From an uncultured Pseudomonadota bacterium (GTDB taxonomy: Bacteria; Myxococcota_A; UBA796; CAJQPC01), in assembly GCA_913060515.1 (NCBI GenBank), contig CAJXRZ010000017.1:26861-90860 (forward strand): a stretch of 64,000 bases of DNA, read 5' to 3'. This document shows, in pieces, positions 53,332 through 61,487 of the stretch (within the stretch, counting starts at the first letter, position 1; every line of letters begins with the position of its first letter). The position numbers and the translations under genes were made by a program. The notes beneath the pieces were generated by a model, which searched no databases, had not been told where the DNA came from, and saw nothing but the letters and a program-made list of their open reading frames with translations.

Positions 53332-55149
53332 GTGACAGAGAGCCATCAAGCCTCCCGCAGCCCCGTTTTCGCCCGTGGTCGCCTGGTCCAGAAACAGGCC
53401 GGAGTGCCGGTCCCAATCCGTCACGCCAAGGTCCATGTGCATGCCAGAGGAGGGGATTTGGAGGACCGCGACTTTGGGATTGTGGTCACGGATGCCGAGG
53501 GTGGCTTTGAAGTGGAGCTCGATGGCCAGCACCGATTTCTGGTGCTCGAGGTCTTGGAGTGCTCCTGGACCTTCAGCGAGAACCATCGCCCAGTCGAGGC
53601 CACCCGGGTGCTCAATGAGGTGCGCCTGCCATTCGGTCCCGGCGAGCACGGGGACGTTGGCGTGTCGATCTGGCCGTACCGAAGTGACTTTCCATCGCCC
53701 CGCTCCGGCTGGATGAATGGCAAGGCCTGTCAGAGCTACACCCCCGGCTACCACAAGGTGCTCTTGGGCTCTTTTGCCAAGGTCATGCCCGTCAAGGCGC
53801 TTCTGGCTGCTGAGCACAAGGTGGCCGGTAAACACCTAAGCCTCGAGCGGGTCCAGAAGCACCTGCCAGAGACCGCGACCACGCGCCAGCCTGTGATCAG
53901 CCGCTCCGATGCTTGGCTGGCCGACCAGCTCCTCAACGGCTTTGACATTGAGCTTCGCGTTGGGCGGAACGCGGAGAACCCTGAGCAGCTGCGCGTGCGC
54001 ATCGCGTGGCCAGAGATGCCTCCCAAGAACGAGCTGGACCTGAGCGATGTGGACATCACCCTAGAGGATCAGGATGGCACCCTGATGCCCGTGCGCATCA
54101 TCGCCGATGTGCGCAGCCCCAAGGATGGGGCCTACCAGCACAAGCGCACAGTGAGCGTGCCCGGAGATGCCTGCTGGGAAGCAGCCAAGCGTTTGGTGCG
54201 TTGTCAGTACTTGCTGCATGGGGCCCTGGATGGTCACATCCTGCGCACCCACATGCAGACCGAGATGTACGCCATCGCCGTGTTTCGGAACCTGCGCAAG
54301 AGCCCGGTCCTGCGCATCCTGGGGCCTCACCTCAAGGAAATCGTCGCCCAGAATCATGACGGCGACGGCTTTGCATGGGGGCCGGATGGCATCGTGCTCG
54401 TACAGTCCTCGCTGACGATGGACCATGTAAACCGGCGCATCAGCGAGAAGCTCGGTGGCTGGGACTGGTCGACGTTCTCGCCGCGAGAGCCACTGCGCCC
54501 CAGCCACCGCTATGCCTACGCCGGTCAACGCTTCTGGGCCCTGCTCAAGCACTATGTGGGCAGCTTCCTCGCCGAGCACCGGCCGCAGATCCAGGAGCAG
54601 TGGCTGGAGCTGAAGATGCTCTCCAAGGACCTGGTCGAGCACGCCGCGCCCTACGTGCCGCAGGTGGCCGACTCCTTGGTCCTTCCCGTCGACCAGGGAG
54701 AGCTGGACCAGCCCATGCCGCCCAGGCCGGTCCATCAAGGCGTGGCGCGTGCCGTGCGTCACCTCACCGAAGTGGAGCTTCCGGTCTCGGAAGACTGGCA
54801 GCGCCTGGAGCAGTTCATTTGCTACGTGCTCTATCAGTGCACCTTCAATCACTCCTGGACCCACGATGGGCAGTACCAAGCCGGGGGTGAGCTGGCCTAC
54901 GCCACCTTTGGTCTGCGTGGCGGCTCGCTGGCGCCTGAGAGCGAGACGGATGTGTTGCCCCCCTTTGAGCGGAACCTGGACTCCATCACGACCAACGCGG
55001 TCGGAATCAAGGCGGGGTACGGCTTTCTGTTGGCGGACGAAGACGGGGACGTTCCGCCTCAGCTCAAGCAGGCGCTGCAGGACGCCCAGGCGGACTTTGC
55101 GGCCCTGGGCGTAGATGTGGCCAAAATCCGCAGCCGAATCAATATTTAG
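53332..55149 (+). CDS. Divergent lipoxygenase-like protein with N-terminal beta domain (LOX2)
   Basis: A 605-residue protein starting at GTG (AAGG upstream). Residues about 15-115 are beta-rich (VPIRHAKVHVHARGGDLEDRDFGIVVTDAEGGFEVELD), like a transthyretin/Cna-B-type fold, in the place where eukaryotic enzymes have PLAT. The catalytic part shows H296-GALDG-H302, GPHLKEI, a modified FNHSWTHDGQY (H507, H511 in place of H-x3-N) and C-terminal RINI. The first His pair is spaced x5 instead of x4 and the canonical first position is Gly297. It is thus a remote lipoxygenase homologue with uncertain metal site. First gene of the plus-strand LOX operon. Confidence 0.72.
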   Translation: MTESHQASRSPVFARGRLVQKQAGVPVPIRHAKVHVHARGGDLEDRDFGIVVTDAEGGFEVELDGQHRFLVLEVLECSWTFSENHRPVEATRVLNEVRLPFGPGEHGDVGVSIWPYRSDFPSPRSGWMNGKACQSYTPGYHKVLLGSFAKVMPVKALLAAEHKVAGKHLSLERVQKHLPETATTRQPVISRSDAWLADQLLNGFDIELRVGRNAENPEQLRVRIAWPEMPPKNELDLSDVDITLEDQDGTLMPVRIIADVRSPKDGAYQHKRTVSVPGDACWEAAKRLVRCQYLLHGALDGHILRTHMQTEMYAIAVFRNLRKSPVLRILGPHLKEIVAQNHDGDGFAWGPDGIVLVQSSLTMDHVNRRISEKLGGWDWSTFSPREPLRPSHRYAYAGQRFWALLKHYVGSFLAEHRPQIQEQWLELKMLSKDLVEHAAPYVPQVADSLVLPVDQGELDQPMPPRPVHQGVARAVRHLTEVELPVSEDWQRLEQFICYVLYQCTFNHSWTHDGQYQAGGELAYATFGLRGGSLAPESETDVLPPFERNLDSITTNAVGIKAGYGFLLADEDGDVPPQLKQALQDAQADFAALGVDVAKIRSRINI

Positions 55150-55157
55150 GAGTTCCG

Positions 55158-56240
55158 ATGAGCAAGCGCGTGGACTTGGTTTTTGAAGGCGGTGGTGCCA
55201 AGGGCGTGGCCCTCTCCGGTGCGTTGGCCGCGCTGGTGGAGCGGGGCTTCTCTCCGGGACGCCTGGTCGGGACCTCGGCGGGGGCCATCACGGCCACCAA
55301 TGTCTCCATTGGCTACAGCGCCTTGGAGATGCGAGACGGCTCCCTGGAGAAGCTGCCCAACGGAAAGTCGGTCTACACATCCTTCTCCGATGGGGCGCCG
55401 ACGCTCAGCGACACTGAGTTGCTCTCGACGGAGCTGGGCCAGGCCCTTGGTCGACTGCCCATGCCTTTTGTGCATGACAAGGCTGCGCTCTTGGTGCTCC
55501 GAACCTTGGACAAGGTGCCCGGTCTTCGCTCGGTGCTGGCCCTGGCAGAGCAGGGCGGCCTACACAAGGGGGACGCCTTTCTGGCTTGGATGCAGCGCAT
55601 GTTCAAGGACAAAGGGCTGGATCCCGGCATGACCTTCGCCCAGCACCACGCGCTGACCGGCGTGGATCTGTCCCATGTGGTGACCGATACCACCGCCCAG
55701 TGCATGTGTGTCTTCAACCATCGGACAACCCCACTGCTCCCGGTGGTCTGGGGCGTGCGCATGAGCATGAGCATCCCGATGTTCTGGCGTGAGGTGATCT
55801 GGCGCTCAGAGTGGGGGAGCTACATGGGCCAGGACATCAGCGGGCACGCCATGGTGGACGGCGGTGTGGTCTCCAACTTTGCCCTCCGCCTCTTCTCGGA
55901 GCCGGGGAACGAAGAGGTCGTGGCGTGGATGGGCAGCGGGCATGTGCCTGCACGGGTGCTGGGGCTCTACCTGGACGCCAGCTTGCCCATGGCCGAGTAC
56001 CTGGTGCCGGAACACAGGGGGCTGCACAGCCCGCTGATGGCCCGCATCGACACCTTGATCGATACGATGATGAACGCATCGGACAACAGCGCCATCCACA
56101 CCCACCCGGAGTTGGTCTGCCGACTGCCGGTCAAGGGGGTGGGCTCCACACAGTTCGATCTGCCAGACGCTGGCTACAAAGCCCTCTATGACTCGGCCCA
56201 CGCCGCGATGTTGACCTACTTGGATGAAGGTGAGAAATGA
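55158..56240 (+). CDS. Patatin-like phospholipase
   Basis: A 360-residue patatin-family hydrolase. The oxyanion loop GGGAKG (11-16), nucleophile Ser40 in GTSAG and Asp234 in MVDGG form the complete Ser/Asp dyad. There is no signal peptide or membrane segment, so it acts on inner-leaflet or internal lipids, unless it is exported by a dedicated system as for some bacterial effectors. AGGAG precedes the ATG nine bases after LOX2, and its end overlaps the LOX3 start (ATGA). Placement between two lipoxygenases suggests it releases the fatty acid that they oxidise. Confidence 0.93.
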   Translation: MSKRVDLVFEGGGAKGVALSGALAALVERGFSPGRLVGTSAGAITATNVSIGYSALEMRDGSLEKLPNGKSVYTSFSDGAPTLSDTELLSTELGQALGRLPMPFVHDKAALLVLRTLDKVPGLRSVLALAEQGGLHKGDAFLAWMQRMFKDKGLDPGMTFAQHHALTGVDLSHVVTDTTAQCMCVFNHRTTPLLPVVWGVRMSMSIPMFWREVIWRSEWGSYMGQDISGHAMVDGGVVSNFALRLFSEPGNEEVVAWMGSGHVPARVLGLYLDASLPMAEYLVPEHRGLHSPLMARIDTLIDTMMNASDNSAIHTHPELVCRLPVKGVGSTQFDLPDAGYKALYDSAHAAMLTYLDEGEK

Positions 56241-58021
56241 GAAGGCCCCTGCTTCCCCAAGATGACAGCAGCCCACGCCGACAGCTCGAGCTCGCAGAGC
56301 AGCGCGCGGTCTACAAGTGGACCCACCAAGCCTTTGAAGGCATCGCGAGCTGCGAGGGCATCCCCAAGGGAGAGGGGCCGCCGGTGACGTGGTTGGCGCG
56401 TGTCGCTGAGCTGATTCTGGAGAGCGTTCGCAACGCCGACAAGATCGAGCGGGACGAGGAACGAATCGAGGGCAACCGCCAAGCGCTCAAGGAGCTACGA
56501 GAGGACATCGAAGACTTCGAGAAGGGTGGCATGCACGCCGCCTTTGAGCACATCGCCAGCTTCGTTCAGGGGGAGGAGTTTCAGCACATTCCGGTCAAGG
56601 ACATCGCCGACTACGACCTGCTCTTCCAGAGCATCAAGCGGCCGGAGTTGGCGGACACCTACCAATCCAACCGCTCCTTCGCGCGCCTGCGTTTGGCCGG
56701 TCCGAATCCGATGGAGATGAAGCGCATCACGGCGCTGCCCGCGCACTTCCCGGTCACCCCATTCCACTTCGAGCAGGCCATGGCCGCCTTGGCGTGCGAG
56801 GGCGAGGACAACACGCCCGACACTCTGGCCGACGCTCTCTCAGAGGGCCGCGCGTTTCTGTGCGACTACAAGGCCTTAGATGGACTGCCTGGCGGCGACT
56901 TTCCCCGCGGACCCAAGTACATCTGCGCGCCTCTGGGGCTCTTCGTCTCCACCAAGGGCACCCGGACCTTGCTGCCAGTGGCCATCCAGTGCGCCCAAGC
57001 GGTGGGCCCCAAGAATCCCATCTTCACGCCCGGGGATGGACTGGCCTGGCAGATGGCCCGTTCGGCGCTTCAGACGGCCGATACGAACATGCACCAAGCC
57101 GTGCGGCACTTGGCCCACACGCATTTGGTCATGGAGCCATTTCACGTCGCTGCCAAGCGCTCTCTGGCACCTCAACACCCCATCGCGCGGCTGCTGGAGC
57201 CCCACTTTCAGGGCACCGTCTACATCAACAACGCCGCCAACACCAAGCTGATGGCGCCCAAGGGGGGCGTGGACGCCGTTCTGGCTTTGCCCATCGGCGT
57301 GAGCCGGCAGGCGGCGGTCTCCGGGGTGCAGACCTGGAACTTCCGCGGCTCCATGATTGAGCGCGACCTGCACGAGCGCGGCTTGATGGACCGGGACACC
57401 TTGCCCGACTTTCCCTACCGGGACGACGGGCTGCTCATCTGGCACGCGCTTCACGACTGGGTAGAGGCTGTCGTGCGCACCTACTACGAAGGGGACGCCA
57501 GCGTGGTGGCCGACATCGAACTGCAGGACTTCGTTGCGACAGTTCAGGCGCCAGAGGGCGGAGGCATCTCTGGATTGGGGGCGGTCCGCACGGTGCCGGA
57601 CCTGATTCAGGTGCTCACCCACATCATCTTCACGGCCTCCGCCCAGCACGCCGCCGTGAACTTCCCCCAGCGGGACCAGATGGCCTACATGCCGGCCTTT
57701 CCCTTGAGCAACTTTGCGCCCCCGCCCACCAGCACCCAAGTCACCCAAGAGCAGGTGCTGGAGCAGCTTCCGGCCATGGACTTGGCGCACTACCAAGCCA
57801 CACTCGGACACCTGCTCGGCGGTGTACACCACGGCGCCTTGGGGCAGTACCGGGAGCGCTGGTTTGGGCACTTCGCAGGTGACCGACGCTTGAACACCGC
57901 TCTGGATGGGCTGCAGAGCCGGCTGGAGCAGATCGAGGCGCTGATCACGGAGCGCAATGAGCGGCGCATGCCCTACACCTACCTGCTGCCCTCGAATATC
58001 CCTCAGAGCATCAACATTTAG
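56237..58021 (+). CDS. Lipoxygenase with complete iron ligand set (LOX3)
   Basis: A 594-residue lipoxygenase. All expected iron ligands are visible: H286 and H291 (H-x4-H in MHQAVRHLAHTHLVMEPF), H471 and N475 in SAQHAAVNF, and the C-terminal carboxylate of Ile594 in IPQSINI. The segment RSLAPQHPIARLLEPHF is highly conserved in the superfamily. The N-terminus has a charged helical region (DKIERDEERIEGNRQALKELRED) instead of a PLAT domain, as in other bacterial enzymes, and lacks a signal peptide. It should add O2 to arachidonate/linoleate-type lipids. It overlaps the patatin gene and is followed by a small membrane protein gene. Confidence 0.95.
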   Translation: MRRPLLPQDDSSPRRQLELAEQRAVYKWTHQAFEGIASCEGIPKGEGPPVTWLARVAELILESVRNADKIERDEERIEGNRQALKELREDIEDFEKGGMHAAFEHIASFVQGEEFQHIPVKDIADYDLLFQSIKRPELADTYQSNRSFARLRLAGPNPMEMKRITALPAHFPVTPFHFEQAMAALACEGEDNTPDTLADALSEGRAFLCDYKALDGLPGGDFPRGPKYICAPLGLFVSTKGTRTLLPVAIQCAQAVGPKNPIFTPGDGLAWQMARSALQTADTNMHQAVRHLAHTHLVMEPFHVAAKRSLAPQHPIARLLEPHFQGTVYINNAANTKLMAPKGGVDAVLALPIGVSRQAAVSGVQTWNFRGSMIERDLHERGLMDRDTLPDFPYRDDGLLIWHALHDWVEAVVRTYYEGDASVVADIELQDFVATVQAPEGGGISGLGAVRTVPDLIQVLTHIIFTASAQHAAVNFPQRDQMAYMPAFPLSNFAPPPTSTQVTQEQVLEQLPAMDLAHYQATLGHLLGGVHHGALGQYRERWFGHFAGDRRLNTALDGLQSRLEQIEALITERNERRMPYTYLLPSNIPQSINI

Positions 58022-58030
58022 GAGCTGCCG

Positions 58031-58282
58031 ATGAAAGGGCTGATCCGCTTCTTTAAGGGGCCTGTGGTGCACCTGGTGACCTCGCTGGCGCTGACGGGCA
58101 CTGGGCTGTTTGAGATCGCTGAGATGGTCGCTGAGAGTGCCCACGAGGTGGGTACGGCCCATGGTCTGGCCATCTTTGGCCTGGCCCAAGTCTTCAAGGC
58201 CGTCTCGGAGATCGCCGAGGGCTTCCAGAGCAGCGGTGAGCTGCTGCGTGAACAGCAGGCCCGAGAGGGAGAGCAGATCTAA
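58031..58282 (+). CDS. Small membrane protein of the LOX operon
   Basis: An 83-residue protein with one or two hydrophobic helices (FKGPVVHLVTSLALTGTGLFEIAEMVAE; HGLAIFGLAQVFKAV) and a charged C-terminal tail. AGGAG seven bases before the ATG, nine bases after the LOX3 stop, mirrors the LOX2-patatin junction (both TTTAGGAGnnnCCGATG-like). It is not recognised. It could anchor or present lipid to the neighbouring enzymes. Confidence 0.7.
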   Translation: MKGLIRFFKGPVVHLVTSLALTGTGLFEIAEMVAESAHEVGTAHGLAIFGLAQVFKAVSEIAEGFQSSGELLREQQAREGEQI

Positions 58283-58366
58283 GGCTTGTCGCACGAGACG
58301 GGCCTTGTCTGCCCTTGCCATTCGACGTGATTGCCTCTAAAACGGTGTAGTGCACCCGAGGCCAAA

Positions 58367-59356
58367 GTGAAGCAGTCTGCAGCCGTCCGTCCTGAGCCCA
58401 CCACCCAGCGCAAGGCTGCCATCGCCGAGGGAGCCGCCCTGGAGCACACCGGCAAGGTGCGCGTGGAGCCCATCGCGAACTTCGACCTAAACCGCACCAT
58501 CTTCCAGACCTTGGAAGGCCGGGCCGCGCGCTACGTGATGGCCAAGCGGGTGGGCAAAGAGGTGCACTGGGACGCCGCCGAGGCGCAGGCGGTCAACGCC
58601 AAGTACGACCGTGTGCTGGCCAGCAAGCACCTGCCGCAGGTAGATCCCGCGCTCATCGCCTTCATGGTCAAGGAGTGCGACTTCGACGTGGAGCACGCCG
58701 ACGGCTCCTTCCTGGACCACCTCTACTTCTGCTTTGAGTACACCGTGCAGCACTACCCCCAGGGCTCCCCCCTGGTGATGCTGCTGCACTCCATTCTGGG
58801 GACGGGCACCAACACCTTCGCCATGACGGCTGACAAGATGCCTGCGCTCCAGGCCCTGATGACGCCCCACGAGTGGGAGCAGACGGCCGCCTTCCCATCG
58901 GTCCTCCGTCTGCTATACGCCGGCGATCTGCGCCGGGAGCTCTGGGCACAGGCCCAGTTGGGCCGCACCCTCAAGTCCATCACGATGCACCGCGTCATCG
59001 ACAACGCGCCCATTGAGCTCTCCGCAGAGGCCTTCTGGGAGGCGCTGAACTACCAGCTCATCCACTTGGTGGACTTCCTCCCCGTCGCGAACTGGTCTGT
59101 GCACCAGAACGACACCTCCTTCATCCTCTTCCGAGACCTGTACCAGTACATGCTCAAGGTCGGAGAGCTGCGGGCCAAGGTGGACTACAACCCGACCGAC
59201 GGCAGCGCCAAGGCCACGGGCGAGAAGCAGGGCTTTGGCGGATGGCTAACCACCAAGATCCCAGTCTCCACCAGTGAGACGATGGCCTCCAAGTCGGTCA
59301 CCCGCTTCTCGGAGCGCATTGGACACTCCCTGGACTACACCGTTGATTGGGTTTGA
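58367..59356 (+). CDS. Conserved-looking protein of unknown function in the LOX operon
   Basis: A 329-residue cytosolic-looking protein that I do not recognise. It is rich in His and aromatic residues (LDHLYFCFEYTVQHYPQGSPLVMLLHSILGTG; LNYQLIHLVDFLPVANWSVHQNDTSFILFRDLYQYM) and predicted mostly helical. The GTG at 58367 has GAGG five bases upstream; a TTG 36 bases earlier is less likely. It follows the small membrane protein gene after 84 bases, and its stop overlaps the ATG of the propeller gene (TGATG). A fatty-acid-hydroperoxide-processing enzyme is a tempting guess from position alone. Confidence 0.7.
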   Translation: MKQSAAVRPEPTTQRKAAIAEGAALEHTGKVRVEPIANFDLNRTIFQTLEGRAARYVMAKRVGKEVHWDAAEAQAVNAKYDRVLASKHLPQVDPALIAFMVKECDFDVEHADGSFLDHLYFCFEYTVQHYPQGSPLVMLLHSILGTGTNTFAMTADKMPALQALMTPHEWEQTAAFPSVLRLLYAGDLRRELWAQAQLGRTLKSITMHRVIDNAPIELSAEAFWEALNYQLIHLVDFLPVANWSVHQNDTSFILFRDLYQYMLKVGELRAKVDYNPTDGSAKATGEKQGFGGWLTTKIPVSTSETMASKSVTRFSERIGHSLDYTVDWV

Positions 59357-60915
59357 TGGTGTCTATCGTCCTGGCCTTGACTGTCAGCCTCGCTCAAGCT
59401 GAGTCGGGCAGCAGCGACTTTGGCTCGGACGCTGCAGGCTGGGTCGGCGGAAGCATGGAGGACGGGAAGCTGGTCCTGGATGACGAGCGTGTCCTGTTGG
59501 AGCTCGGCGATGCCGAGTCCCTGAGCCTGAATGTGCGGCTCCGCCAAGTGGACGCGGGCAAGCTGGAGCTGGCCTTGGGTGAGAGCGCTTGGACTGCGGA
59601 CTATGCGGGCAGGCTGGGGGTCAATCTGGGGGACCAGGGCATGCCCATGGCACCAGACCACCGCACTTGGGTGCCGGACAGTCAGCCCCTGATTGTGCCG
59701 ACGGAGAGCGGCTGGATGGGGGCGGACGCCCTGCACTGCGAGATCATCGAGCACGGCGGCATCTTCTTCCTCTTCTGGACCGGCGCGATGGCGCCTGGCT
59801 ACGGCTACCGCCAGATCGGCGTGGCCACGTCCACAGATGCCCAGACCTGGACGCCCTACACGGCGAATCCAGTGCTGACCATCGACTACGACCACAGCAC
59901 GGTGGACGGCATTCATGTGCACATGCCGACGGTGGTGGTGGACCCTGACAACGGGGCCTGGAGCATGTTCTACAGCTGCTACCAGAACGGTGTTGGCAAC
60001 CGGATCTGCCGCGCCACATCCCCCGATGGCTTGAATTGGACGCCGCGCGAAGTGGCCTTGGACTTTGGCGCGGAAGGGGAGTTTGACTCCGGCAGCCTGC
60101 GCATGCCCGATGTGCTCATCGACGAGAGCGGCACCTGGCACATGCTCTACAACGGCACGATGCCCGACGAGCACTATGGGCCGACGGGCTACGCCACCTC
60201 CACCGATGGCCAAAACTGGACCAAACAAGGCGCCATCACGGCGGACGGAGACCGCCTTCAGGGCGGGGGCATGCTGCAGACGGCCTATGGCATTGAGCAG
60301 TGGTGGAACTGTGCCGACGCTTTCTGCGCCTCGGTGGCCGACCCCAGCGACTGGAGCGTGTGGCAAGACCAAGAGGACCCCATCCTGGTCAAGAACTGGG
60401 CGGCTTGGAACAGCGGCTACATCCAGTCGCCCTCACCTTGGCAGCTGGGCCATGAGCTGCACATGTGGTTCAACGCCTACGACTATCAGGTGGACGATGA
60501 GGTCATCACCCACGCCAAAGCGGTGCCGAAAGTCGGTGTGTGGATGGACTTGAGCTTGACCTGGGATGGGGAGACCCTGCAAGTCCAACAGGACGAGGGA
60601 CCGACCCTGTCGCTGGCGGCTCCTGGTGGCACTCTGAGCATCGCGAGTACGGGCCGCGTAGAAATCGACAGCGCTCAGTGGACCTGGGAGCCCACGCCGG
60701 AGCCCCAGGACACGGACCCCCAAGAGACCGGGGACAGCGACCCGGTGGACACTGGGACAGAGGACACAGATCCGACTGATTTTCCCCGCATTCCGGGAGA
60801 CAGCGGGTCCTCGCCAGATCCCGGTTGCGGCTGTGGTGGCGGCGCTGGCTCAGGCCTGTGGCTCTTGGCCTTTGGTTTCCTGTTGCGGCGGCGCTCGCGA
60901 GAAGAGTCGGCCTAG
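59356..60915 (+). CDS. Secreted beta-propeller (GH43/GH130-like) protein with MYXO-CTERM-like tail
   Basis: A 519-residue exported protein: signal peptide MVSIVLALTVSLAQA, a beta-rich start, then repeated blades of the five-bladed-propeller type (GVATSTDAQTWTPY, CRATSPDGLNWTP, GYATSTDGQNWTKQ with DP/DG turns), as in GH43, GH32 or GH130-like sugar enzymes. A Thr/Pro/Asp-rich linker leads to SPDPGCGCGGGAGSGLWLLAFGFLLRRRSR, the cysteine-glycine, helix and arginine-cluster tail of MYXO-CTERM sorting signals. It is translationally coupled to the unknown gene upstream. The catalytic residues of a glycosidase could not be assigned confidently. Confidence 0.82.
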   Translation: MVSIVLALTVSLAQAESGSSDFGSDAAGWVGGSMEDGKLVLDDERVLLELGDAESLSLNVRLRQVDAGKLELALGESAWTADYAGRLGVNLGDQGMPMAPDHRTWVPDSQPLIVPTESGWMGADALHCEIIEHGGIFFLFWTGAMAPGYGYRQIGVATSTDAQTWTPYTANPVLTIDYDHSTVDGIHVHMPTVVVDPDNGAWSMFYSCYQNGVGNRICRATSPDGLNWTPREVALDFGAEGEFDSGSLRMPDVLIDESGTWHMLYNGTMPDEHYGPTGYATSTDGQNWTKQGAITADGDRLQGGGMLQTAYGIEQWWNCADAFCASVADPSDWSVWQDQEDPILVKNWAAWNSGYIQSPSPWQLGHELHMWFNAYDYQVDDEVITHAKAVPKVGVWMDLSLTWDGETLQVQQDEGPTLSLAAPGGTLSIASTGRVEIDSAQWTWEPTPEPQDTDPQETGDSDPVDTGTEDTDPTDFPRIPGDSGSSPDPGCGCGGGAGSGLWLLAFGFLLRRRSREESA

Positions 60916-61487
60916 AACAAGCGCAGCCCTAACTCAGTGACCACGCCGTCCATGGGCAGGTCGTGGGTCTCCCTGGGCAGTCCGGGCTGCTCCTGCAGGG
61001 CAAAGGCCAGCTGGATGCGTTGGGCGACGCTGTTGGCGAAGCTGCGGTCGTAATAGCCGCCGCCATAGCCCATGCGGGTGCCGGTGCCGTCCCAGCCCAA
61101 GCCAGGCAGAATGACCAGGTCCAGGTCCGCGGAGGGAATATCGATGCAGCTCGCTGGGGGCTCTTGGGTGCCCATGGGGCCAGGCACGCGTGGTGTCTTT
61201 GGGTGAACCAATACGAAGCGCAGCGCTTGGCCCATGGGTGGGGTGATGGGCAGAGCGACACGCTTGCCGCTGGTCCAGGCCGCGCTCAGGAGCAGGGCCG
61301 TGCTGACCTCGCTTGGGAAGGGATGGTAGAGCGCTACGCTGCGGGCCTGCTCCCAGAGGGGCGTGCTGAGCAGGTGGGTCTGGGCAGACTGGCTCCAGGC
61401 CTGATTCTGTTCGGGCGTGACCTGGGCACGGCGAGCCTTGAGGAGGCGGCGAAGCTGCGCCTTTGACTGGCCAGAGGGCTGACTCAC
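60912..61487 (-). CDS. ygfA: 5-formyltetrahydrofolate cyclo-ligase
   Basis: A 191-residue cytosolic enzyme of normal length. It has the early RRLLKARRAQ, the ATP-binding late motif LPGLGWDGTGTRMGYGGGYYDR, and folate-pocket residues (YHPFPSEV). It converts 5-formyl-THF to 5,10-methenyl-THF with ATP. Its start overlaps the RluA gene stop by four bases (ATGA) and its stop overlaps the propeller gene stop, also by four bases, convergently. It is the last gene of a three-gene minus-strand unit. Confidence 0.95.
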   Translation of the reverse strand: MSQPSGQSKAQLRRLLKARRAQVTPEQNQAWSQSAQTHLLSTPLWEQARSVALYHPFPSEVSTALLLSAAWTSGKRVALPITPPMGQALRFVLVHPKTPRVPGPMGTQEPPASCIDIPSADLDLVILPGLGWDGTGTRMGYGGGYYDRSFANSVAQRIQLAFALQEQPGLPRETHDLPMDGVVTELGLRLF

